64,000 nucleotides of DNA from Allobosea sp. CRIB-10 (lineage in GTDB: Bacteria; Pseudomonadota; Alphaproteobacteria; Rhizobiales; Beijerinckiaceae): assembly GCF_900112185.1 (NCBI RefSeq), contig NZ_FOKP01000016.1, forward strand, positions 1-64,000, written 5' to 3'. How positions within the stretch are numbered: position 1 is the first letter of the stretch; each line of letters starts with the position of its first letter. Shown here piece after piece: positions 30,037-39,743 of this stretch. The translations under genes and the position numbers were made by a program. Under the pieces are notes generated by a model, which was given only the letters and a program-made list of their open reading frames with translations, did not search any database and was not told the origin of the DNA.

Positions 30037-31104
30037 CTATGGCAATCCGAGGAACTGGAACGGAACAGCGTCCTGGAAACTCCCGCTCGCTTCACCGGCG
30101 AAGGTGCGGGTCTGGTTCTCGCCGAGATCGAGCTTCATCACCTTGCCGCGCTCAGGTGAGAAGTCGATCTTGCGCAGATCGACCCAGAACGTGTTCGGCG
30201 TCAGCGCGGACTCGAAGAAGTAGAGCTTGCGCTTGTGGTCGATCACCGTGCGCCAACGCGTCGAGGAAATATTGGGCTCCTCGGCCGTGGTGATCCCAAA
30301 AGGCACCGAGGCGTTGCGAATCACGCTGAAGACGCTGGCCACCGCGATGTTCGGATCGTCGAATTTGGGAATGGCGTTGATGTAGAAGGACGCTCGCGCG
30401 AAGCGATCGGCCGCGCGATTGGTTCCCGGCAGCATGACCGTGCCGCCGATCTGCTTCCAGTATGCGTTCAGCGCCAGCTGCTCGTCGAAGATCGGCGAGT
30501 TGGTCATCACCTGATAGGCCGGGCCGTGATGGATGACGAGCTTGCCCGCGATGTATTCGAAGATGGCGCTGTCACCGCGCGCGTCGGACAGCGAGAGATG
30601 CAGGGTGGCGAGCCGGTTCTCGCCCGGAACCTTGTCGGTCACGATGACGAATGGCTCGGCGCGCAAAGCGGCGACCGCTTCCTCGACCGTCGCGAAGTTG
30701 TCGAGCGCATATTGGGCCCAGGCGGCAATGCTAAGCCCCGGCTTCGATTTGTCGAAGACCGGATATTGCGACTCGACCAGCCACAGCACATTCGCGGCCA
30801 GACCCGCCTCGTTGAGACCGTCGGTCGTCGAGATGTCGTAGCCGGAGGCGATCACACTGCCATAGCGCGACCTCCAGCGCAGCGAGTTAGGACCGGCCTC
30901 GCCACTCCGCTCCATGCCCCTCGGGAAAATCCAGAGATTGGTCGCGATGTCGTTGCGCCAATCCATCGAGCGGGCGGTGATCACAATCCCGTCGCGGCCG
31001 AGATAGACCGCACGCGTGCAGGCTTCAGCCTGGGCCGAAGCCGCGATCGCCAGCGCTAGCGACAGCGCCGCGGCGCGCATGCCCTGCCAAGACCTAACGA
31101 ACAT
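30037..31104 (-). CDS. Exported linear amide C-N hydrolase (choloylglycine hydrolase/penicillin acylase family)
   Basis: 355 residues from ATG at 31104 (AGGAG eight bases upstream). Signal peptide ends in AQAEA and the next residue is Cys (CTRAVY), so signal cleavage would itself expose the N-terminal nucleophile of this Ntn-hydrolase family. GxVITARSMDWRND and the downstream TNSPIFDEQ segment are conserved family sites. Periplasmic amidase acting on bile-acid conjugates, penicillin V, acyl-homoserine lactones or similar amides; the substrate is not predictable. Confidence 0.88.
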   Translation of the reverse strand: MFVRSWQGMRAAALSLALAIAASAQAEACTRAVYLGRDGIVITARSMDWRNDIATNLWIFPRGMERSGEAGPNSLRWRSRYGSVIASGYDISTTDGLNEAGLAANVLWLVESQYPVFDKSKPGLSIAAWAQYALDNFATVEEAVAALRAEPFVIVTDKVPGENRLATLHLSLSDARGDSAIFEYIAGKLVIHHGPAYQVMTNSPIFDEQLALNAYWKQIGGTVMLPGTNRAADRFARASFYINAIPKFDDPNIAVASVFSVIRNASVPFGITTAEEPNISSTRWRTVIDHKRKLYFFESALTPNTFWVDLRKIDFSPERGKVMKLDLGENQTRTFAGEASGSFQDAVPFQFLGLP

Positions 31105-31168
31105 GGCGTGATCTCCTGCGATCCCGTCGGCGATCATAGCGTCCGGACGCTTGATCGGCCACGGACAG

Positions 31169-31342
31169 CTACCACAGCAGCGCCAGCAGCCTCATCCCGA
31201 TCACCAGCAGGAACGCAGCGATGATCGTGCCGAGCACGCGCTGGCGTTTGACCCGGTCCGGGAATTGTTTCGCCAGCAGCCGGCCGAGCGGCTTGCGGAA
31301 GACAAAGCAGATGACGAGAAAAACGATGACGAAATGGGACAA
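31169..31342 (-). CDS. 57-residue two-helix membrane protein
   Basis: TTG start at 31342, nine bases after the rhodanese stop and in the same frame. Sequence opens SHFVIVFLVICFVF (helix 1), has a basic loop RKPLGRLLAKQFPDRVKRQR, and ends with hydrophobic helix 2 GTIIAAFLLVIGMRLLALLW. The regular hydrophobic/basic pattern strongly suggests a real gene, probably co-transcribed with and translationally coupled to the rhodanese. Function unknown. Confidence 0.6.
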   Translation of the reverse strand: MSHFVIVFLVICFVFRKPLGRLLAKQFPDRVKRQRVLGTIIAAFLLVIGMRLLALLW

Positions 31343-31351
31343 GCGGCGCGC

Positions 31352-31762
31352 TCAGCCTTGCTTCGGCGCCGGCGCATCCACCGGCGCGCCGGCCTTCTTC
31401 CAGGCGCTAAAGCCGCCTTCGACATGCGCGACCGGCTTCAGCCCCATATCCTGCGCCGTCTTCGCCGCCAGCGCCGAGCGCCAGCCGCCGGCGCAGAAGA
31501 AGACGAACTGCTTGTCCTCCTGGAAGACCGGCTTGGCATAGGGGCTGTCCGGATCGATCCAGAATTCGAGCATGCCGCGCGGGCAATGGAAGGCGCCGGG
31601 CATGCGCCCTTCCCGCTCCAGCTCGCGCGGGTCGCGCAGATCGACGAAGACGATGTCGTCGCGCCCGACCATGCTTTTCGCCTCCTCGACCGAGAGCGTC
31701 TTCACCGCCGCTTCCGCCTCGGCCAGCAGCGCCTTATAGCCCTTGGTGATCGTCTGCGGCAT
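31352..31762 (-). CDS. Rhodanese-like domain protein
   Basis: 136 residues from ATG at 31762 (GGAAGGG just upstream). Single rhodanese domain: FVDLRDPRELEREG near 39-52 and active-site loop beginning at Cys90 in FFCAGGWRSA. Sulfurtransferase or sulfur carrier in the cytosol. Upstream in-frame extension is unlikely because it overlaps the divergent DUF599 promoter region. Followed at once by a small membrane protein gene. Confidence 0.9.
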   Translation of the reverse strand: MPQTITKGYKALLAEAEAAVKTLSVEEAKSMVGRDDIVFVDLRDPRELEREGRMPGAFHCPRGMLEFWIDPDSPYAKPVFQEDKQFVFFCAGGWRSALAAKTAQDMGLKPVAHVEGGFSAWKKAGAPVDAPAPKQG

Positions 31763-31873
31763 GGCCGGCCCTTCCCTTGCGAGGCCGGCAAGGTGGCGGC
31801 TGTGACGGCTCGCGTCAATCGATAGGCTTGCAGGCGCAGGCCGGCCTCGCCAATCTGCCGCCCGGAGGGGCAC

Positions 31874-32569
31874 ATGGCTGGATTCGGACCACTCGACCTG
31901 ATCGCGATCGCCTTCTTCGCCGCCGCCTGGATCGGCTATCTCCTCGCGGTCGAGATCGGCCCGCATTCGAAGCGCAGCCTCAACACGCTGATGAACGAGC
32001 GCCGAGAGCGCTGGATCATGGAATCGGTCAAGCGCGAGAACCGGATCATCGACACGCAGGTGATGAACGGCCTACAGAACGGCACCGCCTTCTTCGCCTC
32101 GACCTCGCTGATCGCGATCGGCGGCTCGCTGACGCTGCTGCAATCGGCCGATCGCGTCGTCCAGATCTTCGCCGACCTGCCCTTCGCCACGCAGACGACG
32201 CGCACCGCCTGGGAGATCAAGGTCATCGGGCTCGCGGTGATCTTCGCCTATGCCTTCTTCAAGTTCGGCTGGGCCTACCGGCTGTTCAACTACTGCGCCA
32301 TCCTGATCGGCGCGATCCCGCCCCATACCGAGGCCGACAAGCCGGAGACGATCGCCGCGGCGCGCGAGGCGGTGAGGATGAACATCGTCGCGGGCCTGCA
32401 CTTCAACCGTGGCCAGCGCGCCTTCTTCTTCGCGCTCGCCTATCTCGGCTGGTTCATCTCACCCTGGCTCTTCCTGATCGCCACCGCAGCGGTGCTGACC
32501 GTGATGTGGCGCCGGCAATTCGCTTCGGATTCGGCGGCGGCCGTCGGCGCAGGCAGCAAGGCCGCTTGA
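31874..32569 (+). CDS. DUF599 family membrane protein
   Basis: 231 residues, four hydrophobic segments (about 6-25, 75-95, 118-138, 185-215). MNERRERWIMESVKRENRI and IIDTQVMNGLQNGTAFFA are DUF599 hallmarks. Inner-membrane protein of unknown function. GGAGGGG precedes the start. Divergent from the rhodanese. Confidence 0.88.
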   Translation: MAGFGPLDLIAIAFFAAAWIGYLLAVEIGPHSKRSLNTLMNERRERWIMESVKRENRIIDTQVMNGLQNGTAFFASTSLIAIGGSLTLLQSADRVVQIFADLPFATQTTRTAWEIKVIGLAVIFAYAFFKFGWAYRLFNYCAILIGAIPPHTEADKPETIAAAREAVRMNIVAGLHFNRGQRAFFFALAYLGWFISPWLFLIATAAVLTVMWRRQFASDSAAAVGAGSKAA

Positions 32570-32599
32570 CGCAGCCTGCCTGGCAGCTCAGCAAGCGAC

Positions 32600-32884
32600 A
32601 TGACCAGACCGACAGACGACGACCTCGCTGAGACGATCCTGCGGCTAGCGGCCGAGCGCGGCGACGAGCGCACCCTCGGCCCGATGGATGTCGCCCGCGC
32701 CCTCGGCGGTGACCATCCCGATGGCTGGGGCCCGCTGATGCAGCCGATCCGCCGCGTCGCCGTGCAGTTGATGAAAGACGGCCGACTTGTGATCACCCGC
32801 AAGGGCCGCCCGGTCGACCCCGACGATTTCCGCGGCGTCTATCGGCTGCGCCTGCCGGGCAACGATGCGGCCGGCCAGGATTAG
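32600..32884 (+). CDS. DUF3253 family protein
   Basis: 94 residues, small winged-helix-like domain: TILRLAAERGDERTLGPMDV, ARALGGDHPDGWGPLMQPIR, then KDGRLVITRKG and an FRGVYRLRL strand, as in DUF3253. Often found with MoxR-like or redox genes, here downstream of DUF599 by 30 bp, so likely one operon. Function unknown, nucleic-acid binding possible. Its stop borders an IS remnant. Confidence 0.85.
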   Translation: MTRPTDDDLAETILRLAAERGDERTLGPMDVARALGGDHPDGWGPLMQPIRRVAVQLMKDGRLVITRKGRPVDPDDFRGVYRLRLPGNDAAGQD

Positions 32885-32888
32885 GGTC

Positions 32889-33101
32889 AGGCAGCGCGGC
32901 GCTTTCGCCAATATCCCGCCGAAGGCAAACCGGACGTGGAAGAACTGCTTCTCGCCATATCGCTATCGGAACCGCAACGCCATCGAGCGCATGTTCTGCA
33001 GGCTCAACGACGTCCGCCGCATTGCAGCCGGACACGATCGACTGGCTACAAACTTCCTCGCAGCGGTCTGCATCGCAGCAACCGTCAGCTACTGGTTATG
33101 A
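32889..33101 (+). pseudogene. IS5-type transposase C-terminal remnant, copy 1
   Basis: About 70 residues of a DDE transposase end: RGAFANIPPKANRTW, then RNAIERMFCRLNDVRRIA carrying the DDE glutamate, and LATNFLAAVCIAATVSYWL. The D residues and both element ends on the left are missing, so it is inactive. A second, further decayed copy lies about 480 bp to the right in the same orientation. Confidence 0.8.
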
Positions 33102-33302
33102 GTCCGGCCCCTCGGACTGGGGAGGTTTCAAGCGTCCCCTGAACAGTGCGCGCAGGATCAACCAAATCACTACGATACAGAAGATCGAAATCGGCCACGT
33201 GTAGTAGATCATCCCCACAGCGAATAGTCCGTACGCCGGATCGATGGCCGACGCTATGCCAAGCCCGACTACGTAGAGGATGATTGCGAGAATGAAGTAC
33301 AT
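33096..33302 (-). CDS. 68-residue two-helix membrane protein
   Basis: Two hydrophobic helices (about 2-20 and 36-55) joined by a short polar turn, with a basic tail (LFRGRLKPPQSEG). Sits between two IS remnants on the opposite strand and overlaps the end of the first. RBS is weak and the region is AT-richer. Probably a real small membrane protein, possibly carried in with the insertion sequences. Confidence 0.45.
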   Translation of the reverse strand: MYFILAIILYVVGLGIASAIDPAYGLFAVGMIYYTWPISIFCIVVIWLILRALFRGRLKPPQSEGPDS

Positions 33303-33370
33303 TGTGTGACGTTTTAGCGGATGCTGATTGACATGAAAACGACGAACCTGTCGCCGAAGATCAGGTCAAA

Positions 33371-33581
33371 GAGCGCGGCGCTTTCGCCAACATCCCGCCG
33401 AAGGCAAACCGGACGTGGTAGAACTGCCTCTCGCCGCACCTCTACCGGAACCGCAACGCCATCGAGCGCATGTTCTGCAGGCTCGAGGACGTCCGCCGCA
33501 TCGCCCCTCCGATACGATCGACTGGCTACAAACTTCCTCGCAGCGGTCAGCATCGCAGCAACCGTCAGTCACTGGTTATGA
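33371..33581 (+). pseudogene. IS5-type transposase C-terminal remnant, copy 2
   Basis: Same stretch as copy 1 at DNA level, but with an in-frame TAG after ANRTW and a one-base length change before CGATCGACTGGCTAC that shifts the last part (LATNFLAAVSIAATVSHWL). Doubly disabled. Confidence 0.8.
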
Positions 33582-33736
33582 GTCCGGACCCCAGGCCGTC
33601 CGCCCAGCATCCGGATCGGCCCGCTGCGACCGCCATCATCGGGCAGCGACAAGCCACGGCCGTCACACGATGTCTGTGATGCTTGAAGCTGTGTTCGGGG
33701 CGCCAGCCACCTCGCCAGGAGCGGTCTCGACTGCAA

Positions 33737-33820
33737 CAAAAAAGGCAGGGGAACGCCCCTGCCTCTTGCCATGATCATCGTCTAACGCACCCCGGGGCTT
33801 GCGGCAAGTCCCCCTCCATG
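33737..33820 (-). ncRNA. Candidate small RNA with intrinsic terminator
   Basis: On the minus strand a hairpin GGGG-a-CTTG/CAAG-CCCC (33794-33813) is followed by about 30 nt of linker and a perfect 8-bp terminator stem GGCAGGGG/CCCCTGCC (33744-33763) with TTTTTT on its 3' side. No gene on the minus strand needs this terminator: the nearest coding sequence to the right is on the plus strand. The 5' end is unknown. Could instead be the tail of a long-range antisense transcript. Confidence 0.4.
33738..33763 (-). terminator. Intrinsic terminator, minus strand
   Basis: Stem GGCAGGGG (33744-33751) / CCCCTGCC (33756-33763), 4-nt loop, with AAAAAA at 33738-33743 reading as a T-run on the minus strand. 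Confidence 0.8.
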
Positions 33821-33871
33821 TCCTAGGAACGCTGCCCTCGGCCTGACCCCCAGGCCAAAGGGAGTAGAAAA

Positions 33872-35104
33872 ATGCGCATCTTGTTATCGACTTACGGCTC
33901 GCGCGGCGATGTGGAGCCTATGGCGGCGCTGGCCGTTGAGTTGCAGGCGCTCGGCGCAGAAGCCGTGGTCTCCGCCCCGCCGGACGAAGAATTCGCCGAG
34001 TTGCTGGCGCGGGTTGGCGTGCCCCTCGCGCCGGCCTTCACGCCGGTTCGCCAATGGATCGAAGCGGCCAGACGCTCACCGTTCGATCTGCCCACACTCG
34101 CAGCCCGGATGATCGCGGCGCAATACGAAGCCATCGGTGCGGCCGCCGCGCGCTGCGATGCGATCGTCGCGACCGGCCTCATGCCATCGGCCGGCGCAGC
34201 GCAATGCGTGGCCGAGATGCGAGGAATCGCCTATCTGCATGCGAGCTTCTGCCCGCTGTTCCTGCCGTCGGAGCACCATCGGCCCTATCCCTATCCCGGC
34301 CATCCCCTCCCGCCGGACGTGACCGACAATCGCGCCTTGTGGGATCTGAACATCGGCGTGATGAACGCCCTGTTCGGCGGAGCGATCAATGGCCAGCGCG
34401 CTGCGATCGGCTTGCCGGAGGTGACGAACATCCGCGATCACATCTTCACAGGCCGGCCATTGCTGGCCTCCGACCCGGTGCTCTGGCCCTGGCGGCCGAC
34501 GGAACTCTGCGACGCCGCGCAAACCGGCGCCTGGATCCTGCCGGATGCCCGTCCGCTGCCGGCCGGGCTGGAGGCGTTCCTCGCAGCCGGCGCGCCGCCG
34601 ATCTATGTCGGCTTCGGCAGCATGGCGATGGATGCGGCAAGAGAAGCAGCGCGGGTGGCGCTCGCGGTTGTTCGCGCGCAAGGGCGTCGCGCCGTGCTGT
34701 TGCGGGGCTGGGCCGAGCTGGCGCCGATCGATGATGCGGACGACTGCCTCGTCATCGGTGACGTCAACCAGCAGGTCCTCTTCCCGCGGATGGCGGCCGT
34801 GATGCACCATGGCGGCGCCGGCACGACGACAGCGGCGACCCGCGCCGGCGCGCCGCAAGTGATCGTCCCGCAGGTCGTCGACCAGCCCTTCTGGGCCGCC
34901 CGGGTGGCACGGTTGGGCATCGGCGCGGCACATGATGGCCCGACGCCGACTTTCGACTCGCTGTCCGCAGCGTTGGCGATCGCCCTGTCTCCGCAGACCC
35001 GGGCGCGAGCCATCCAGGTCAGCGAGACGATGCGCTCCGACGGGGCAATGGTCGCCGCGAGAGGGGTCCTCGACGCGATCGGCCAGGAAGGGCGGCAGCT
35101 CTAG
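33872..35104 (+). CDS. GT1-family glycosyltransferase (MGT/vancomycin type)
   Basis: 410 residues with GT-B fold: MRILLSTYGSRGDVEPM at the N-terminus is the acceptor-domain hallmark, and the C-domain carries HHGGAGTTTAATRAGAPQVI, the nucleotide-sugar binding PSPG-like signature. Transfers a sugar from a UDP/TDP donor to a lipid, macrolide or other hydrophobic acceptor; unassigned here. Its last codon and stop lie in the left end of a repeat element, suggesting the original C-terminus was altered. Confidence 0.9.
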   Translation: MRILLSTYGSRGDVEPMAALAVELQALGAEAVVSAPPDEEFAELLARVGVPLAPAFTPVRQWIEAARRSPFDLPTLAARMIAAQYEAIGAAAARCDAIVATGLMPSAGAAQCVAEMRGIAYLHASFCPLFLPSEHHRPYPYPGHPLPPDVTDNRALWDLNIGVMNALFGGAINGQRAAIGLPEVTNIRDHIFTGRPLLASDPVLWPWRPTELCDAAQTGAWILPDARPLPAGLEAFLAAGAPPIYVGFGSMAMDAAREAARVALAVVRAQGRRAVLLRGWAELAPIDDADDCLVIGDVNQQVLFPRMAAVMHHGGAGTTTAATRAGAPQVIVPQVVDQPFWAARVARLGIGAAHDGPTPTFDSLSAALAIALSPQTRARAIQVSETMRSDGAMVAARGVLDAIGQEGRQL

Positions 35105-35206
35105 CGCATTTTCGAGTGAAGTGGACACCGGTCCGCGTGAAGAGAATGCGATAAAACAAGGACCTAGAACATTTCCGCGATTCGAAGAATTGCGGAATTG
35201 CTCTAG
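35099..35206. repeat. CTCTAG-bounded intergenic repeat
   Basis: 108 bp bounded by CTCTAG at both ends (35099-35104 and 35201-35206). Left half folds with CGCATT/AATGCG arms around ACCGGT; right half contains a CGCGATTCGAAGAATTGCG hairpin. Of a type common in Hyphomicrobiales. The left CTAG provides the glycosyltransferase stop (TAG 35102-35104) and the right one the YdcF stop on the other strand (35203-35205). Confidence 0.85.
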
Positions 35207-36012
35207 CGCGGCGTCGCCGCCTGCGCCGGTCCAGGGAACAGCGCGTCGGTATACCCCGCGAGGTAATAGGCGACGAGCCCGGCCCATTCCTTGAAGCCGT
35301 CATCGGCGATGTCGAGCCCGCGCGCCGCCTTGCGATAGGGCCGGACATAATCGGCCGGGGTGCCGGCGGAGAGGAAATCGACGGGAAAGGCCTCGACCTG
35401 GAAACCTGCCTTGCGGAACACGCCCATCGCCCGCGGCATATGCCAGGCCGAGGTCACCAAGAGCCAGCGCTCGCCGGGCTTGGGATCGACCAGGCGACGG
35501 GTGAACACCGCATTCTCGACGGTGTTGCGCGACTTGTCCTCGAGGACGAGGCGATGTTCCGGCAGGCCGAGCCCGAGGAAAAGCAGCCGCGCCCCGTCGG
35601 CCTCGGTCTTCACCACCGACGAGAGCAGATTGCCGCCGCCACCGGCGAAGACCAGCTTGGCCTCCGGATGGGCCCGGGCGAGCTCGACCGCCTTGGTCAT
35701 TCGCGCTGCGGCATTGTTGAGCACGATGTCCTCGCGCGCCACGCCGATCGCGCCGCCGAGCACGATGATGCCGTCGACCTTGCCTGAATTCACCGCCTGC
35801 TGCGGGAAACGATCCTCAAGCGGCCGAACGATGATGCGCGCCAGCGGGCTGAAGGCGAGCAGGCCGAGAACGAAGACGCAGATCAGGCCCAGCCAGCGCC
35901 CCGGCCCGGAAAAGCGCGTGAAGGCGAGCAGGCTCGCCAGCACCAGGCCGGCAATGGCGAGGTTCACCGGTGAAGCCAGGAACCAGAGGATCTTTGAGAG
36001 TGCGAAGAACAT
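35203..36012 (-). CDS. YdcF/DUF218 family membrane protein
   Basis: 269 residues. Two N-terminal transmembrane helices (about 13-33 and 38-58), then a DUF218 domain: VDGIIVLGGAIG, LVFAGGGG, EDKSRNTVENA and LLVTSAWHMPRAMGVF, all conserved in YdcF/ElyC-type proteins linked to envelope biogenesis. Predicted periplasmic domain. Stops within the CTCTAG repeat it shares with the convergent glycosyltransferase. Confidence 0.9.
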   Translation of the reverse strand: MFFALSKILWFLASPVNLAIAGLVLASLLAFTRFSGPGRWLGLICVFVLGLLAFSPLARIIVRPLEDRFPQQAVNSGKVDGIIVLGGAIGVAREDIVLNNAAARMTKAVELARAHPEAKLVFAGGGGNLLSSVVKTEADGARLLFLGLGLPEHRLVLEDKSRNTVENAVFTRRLVDPKPGERWLLVTSAWHMPRAMGVFRKAGFQVEAFPVDFLSAGTPADYVRPYRKAARGLDIADDGFKEWAGLVAYYLAGYTDALFPGPAQAATPR

Positions 36013-36150
36013 GATTTTCTTGAACAGACCCGCCTCCCCTTACGCGCAGAAAGCTGACAGGCCGTTAGGAAACGGCTGGGGGCGGCCCAGGTTCGATGCA
36101 GGATTGCGTTCACGTTGCGGTGAAGGCGCCGACCGGTGCTTCCTGCGGCC

Positions 36151-36181
36151 AGAGATGCTCGGGTCAAGCCCGAACATGACG
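36151..36181. repeat. Half copy of the CGTCAT...CATGACG repeat
   Basis: AGAGATGCTCGGG then CCCGAACATGACG: matches the right hairpin of the 46562-46669 element. The left hairpin is absent or unrecognisable. Confidence 0.65.
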
Positions 36182-36190
36182 AGCCATGCG

Positions 36191-36718
36191 CTACCGGATG
36201 ATCTGCGGCGGCTGTGCCGGCGGACGGCGCGTCTGCCGCGCTGCGAAGCGCTCGACTTCGAGCGCCCGCTCGGCGACCTCGCGCAGTTCGCAGCCGGCCT
36301 GCAGCCCGGCCGAGCGCGCCGGCGGCTGGGCAGAGCCGTAGAAGGCGCATTTCTGCACGGCATAGCTCTGCCAGGCGAGCTGCAGTGCGGCGAACTGGCT
36401 GCGCGCGCCGGCATCGAGCGTCCGGCCCAACGCCGCGCCCGCCAGCGTCAGCCGCTCGCGCCAGACCGCCTCCTCGCGCCGCGCACAGCTGATCTCGGCC
36501 TGGGCCCGATCATTCACCGAGGCGGCACTGACGCAGGGCACGGCGACGAGGCCGATGCAGGCCGGGCTCGACGTCAGTCCCTGCCGCACGCAATTGGCCA
36601 CCTGCATCCGATCGGCCGATTGGACCGGATTGCTCGGCGCCTGCGCAAGCGCTGCCGCACAGCCGAACTGCGCCCAAACGACGGGAATGACGAGGAAACC
36701 GCGCATGGCGGCGATCAT
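36191..36718 (-). CDS. Secreted LprI-like cysteine-rich protein
   Basis: About 175 residues with a signal peptide (FLVIPVVWAQFGCAAALAQA) and a cysteine-spaced helical domain: VANCVRQG, PACIG, VPCVSA, ISCARREEAVWRERL, QKCAFYG, GCELREVAERALEVE. The WRERL and AERALELE-like features recall the LprI/DUF1311 lysozyme-inhibitor family. Start chosen at ATG 36718; 36706 is also possible. Periplasmic. Function by similarity only. Confidence 0.65.
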   Translation of the reverse strand: MIAAMRGFLVIPVVWAQFGCAAALAQAPSNPVQSADRMQVANCVRQGLTSSPACIGLVAVPCVSAASVNDRAQAEISCARREEAVWRERLTLAGAALGRTLDAGARSQFAALQLAWQSYAVQKCAFYGSAQPPARSAGLQAGCELREVAERALEVERFAARQTRRPPAQPPQIIR

Positions 36719-36763
36719 GACGGCCAAATCGGCCGGGTCAAGCGCGGCTGGCCGTTGCCGTCC

Positions 36764-37384
36764 TCACGAGATCGGCAACGGCATGGCCGGACCGGCAGCG
36801 GGCCGCGCCGAGACCTGTGCATACCAGCGACGGATATTGGGCCAGTCCTTCAGCTGCACCGGCATGTGCAGCCAGCGATGTGCGCCGAGCGCCACCGTGA
36901 TGTCGGCCATGCCGAAGCGCTCGTTGGCGAGGTAGGCTCGCCCCGCCAGATGCGCCTCCAGGATATCGAGCTTGGCCTGCGCCTTCGCGACCGAAGCCGC
37001 GATCACCGCCTCGTCGGTATAGCCTGGCGTCTTGCGGATCAGCCCCCAGAAGGCAGGGGTCATCGACGGCTGCAATTCGGACAGCATCCAGTCCATCCAG
37101 CGATCGGCTTCGGCCCGCCTCGCCGGGTCCTCCTCCCAGATCCAGCCGGCGCCGTAGCGAGCGGCGAGATAGCGCACGATACTGTTCGATTCCCAGATGA
37201 CGAGCTCGCCATCCTCCAGCGTCGGAATCTGCCCGTTCGGATTCTTGGCGAGATAGGCCGGTTCGCGATTGCCGCCGAACTGGCCGCCGACATCGATGCG
37301 CTCGAAGGGCTGGCCGACCTCGCCGGCGGCCCAGACCGCCTTTTGCACATTGATCGAGCTGATCCGCCCCCAGATCGTCAGCAT
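36764..37384 (-). CDS. Glutathione S-transferase family protein
   Basis: 206 residues from ATG at 37384 (AAGGTGG upstream). N-terminal thioredoxin-like domain with NPNGQIPTLEDG and ESNSIVRYLA (glutathione site), then the all-helical C-domain ending FGMADITVALGAHRW. The N-terminal SSINVQKAVW suggests a serine-type GST. Cytosolic detoxification role inferred from family. Confidence 0.9.
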   Translation of the reverse strand: MLTIWGRISSINVQKAVWAAGEVGQPFERIDVGGQFGGNREPAYLAKNPNGQIPTLEDGELVIWESNSIVRYLAARYGAGWIWEEDPARRAEADRWMDWMLSELQPSMTPAFWGLIRKTPGYTDEAVIAASVAKAQAKLDILEAHLAGRAYLANERFGMADITVALGAHRWLHMPVQLKDWPNIRRWYAQVSARPAAGPAMPLPIS

Positions 37385-37466
37385 GTCCGCCACCTTCCCA
37401 TGATAGGGCGGCGACAATCATCCGGCCGCCCCGCGAAGGCAAGCGCCTCAGCCAGCTGAGGCTGCT

Positions 37467-37589
37467 CGAGACTTCGCTGGGGAGAGCCGATTGGCGTGGC
37501 TGTCGAGAACCGGAGCGGAGCGTACATCAGTACGTGAGCAACGGAAGCGCAGACGGCCGCGTCAGGCGGCCGCCCCAGTAGAAGTCTCG
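37467..37589. repeat. Inverted repeat CGAGACTTC...GAAGTCTCG
   Basis: Outer arms CGAGACTTC-G-CTGGGG (37467-37482) and CCCCAG-TA-GAAGTCTCG (37573-37589) are inverted copies with a small bulge. Inside is AACCGGAGCGGAGCGTACATC with GTACGTGAGC, a further imperfect dyad. Typical Hyphomicrobiales intergenic element; ends 6 bp before the pccA stop. Confidence 0.75.
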
Positions 37590-37595
37590 CGCGCC

Positions 37596-39596
<2,001 letters not shown>

Positions 39597-39698
39597 GCGT
39601 GGCGTCCCCCCGGCCCGGAGCATTGATTGTGCAGTGCGGGCTTTACGGGAGGCAAGCGCATCCGTCCACTGATGCGAAAGTTTTGTAACGTGCGCAAA

Positions 39699-39718
39699 CG
39701 CCCGGCGGCGGCCGGGCG
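39699..39718 (-). terminator. Hairpin downstream of the 39.7-kb hypothetical gene
   Basis: CGCCCGGC-GGCG-GCCGGGCG, perfect 8-bp arms. On the minus strand it is followed by a short GTTTG only, so a weak T-run. Position after the hypothetical gene stop suggests termination. Confidence 0.6.
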
Positions 39719-39743
39719 TGAACGCTCAGTGTTCTGGATGGCC

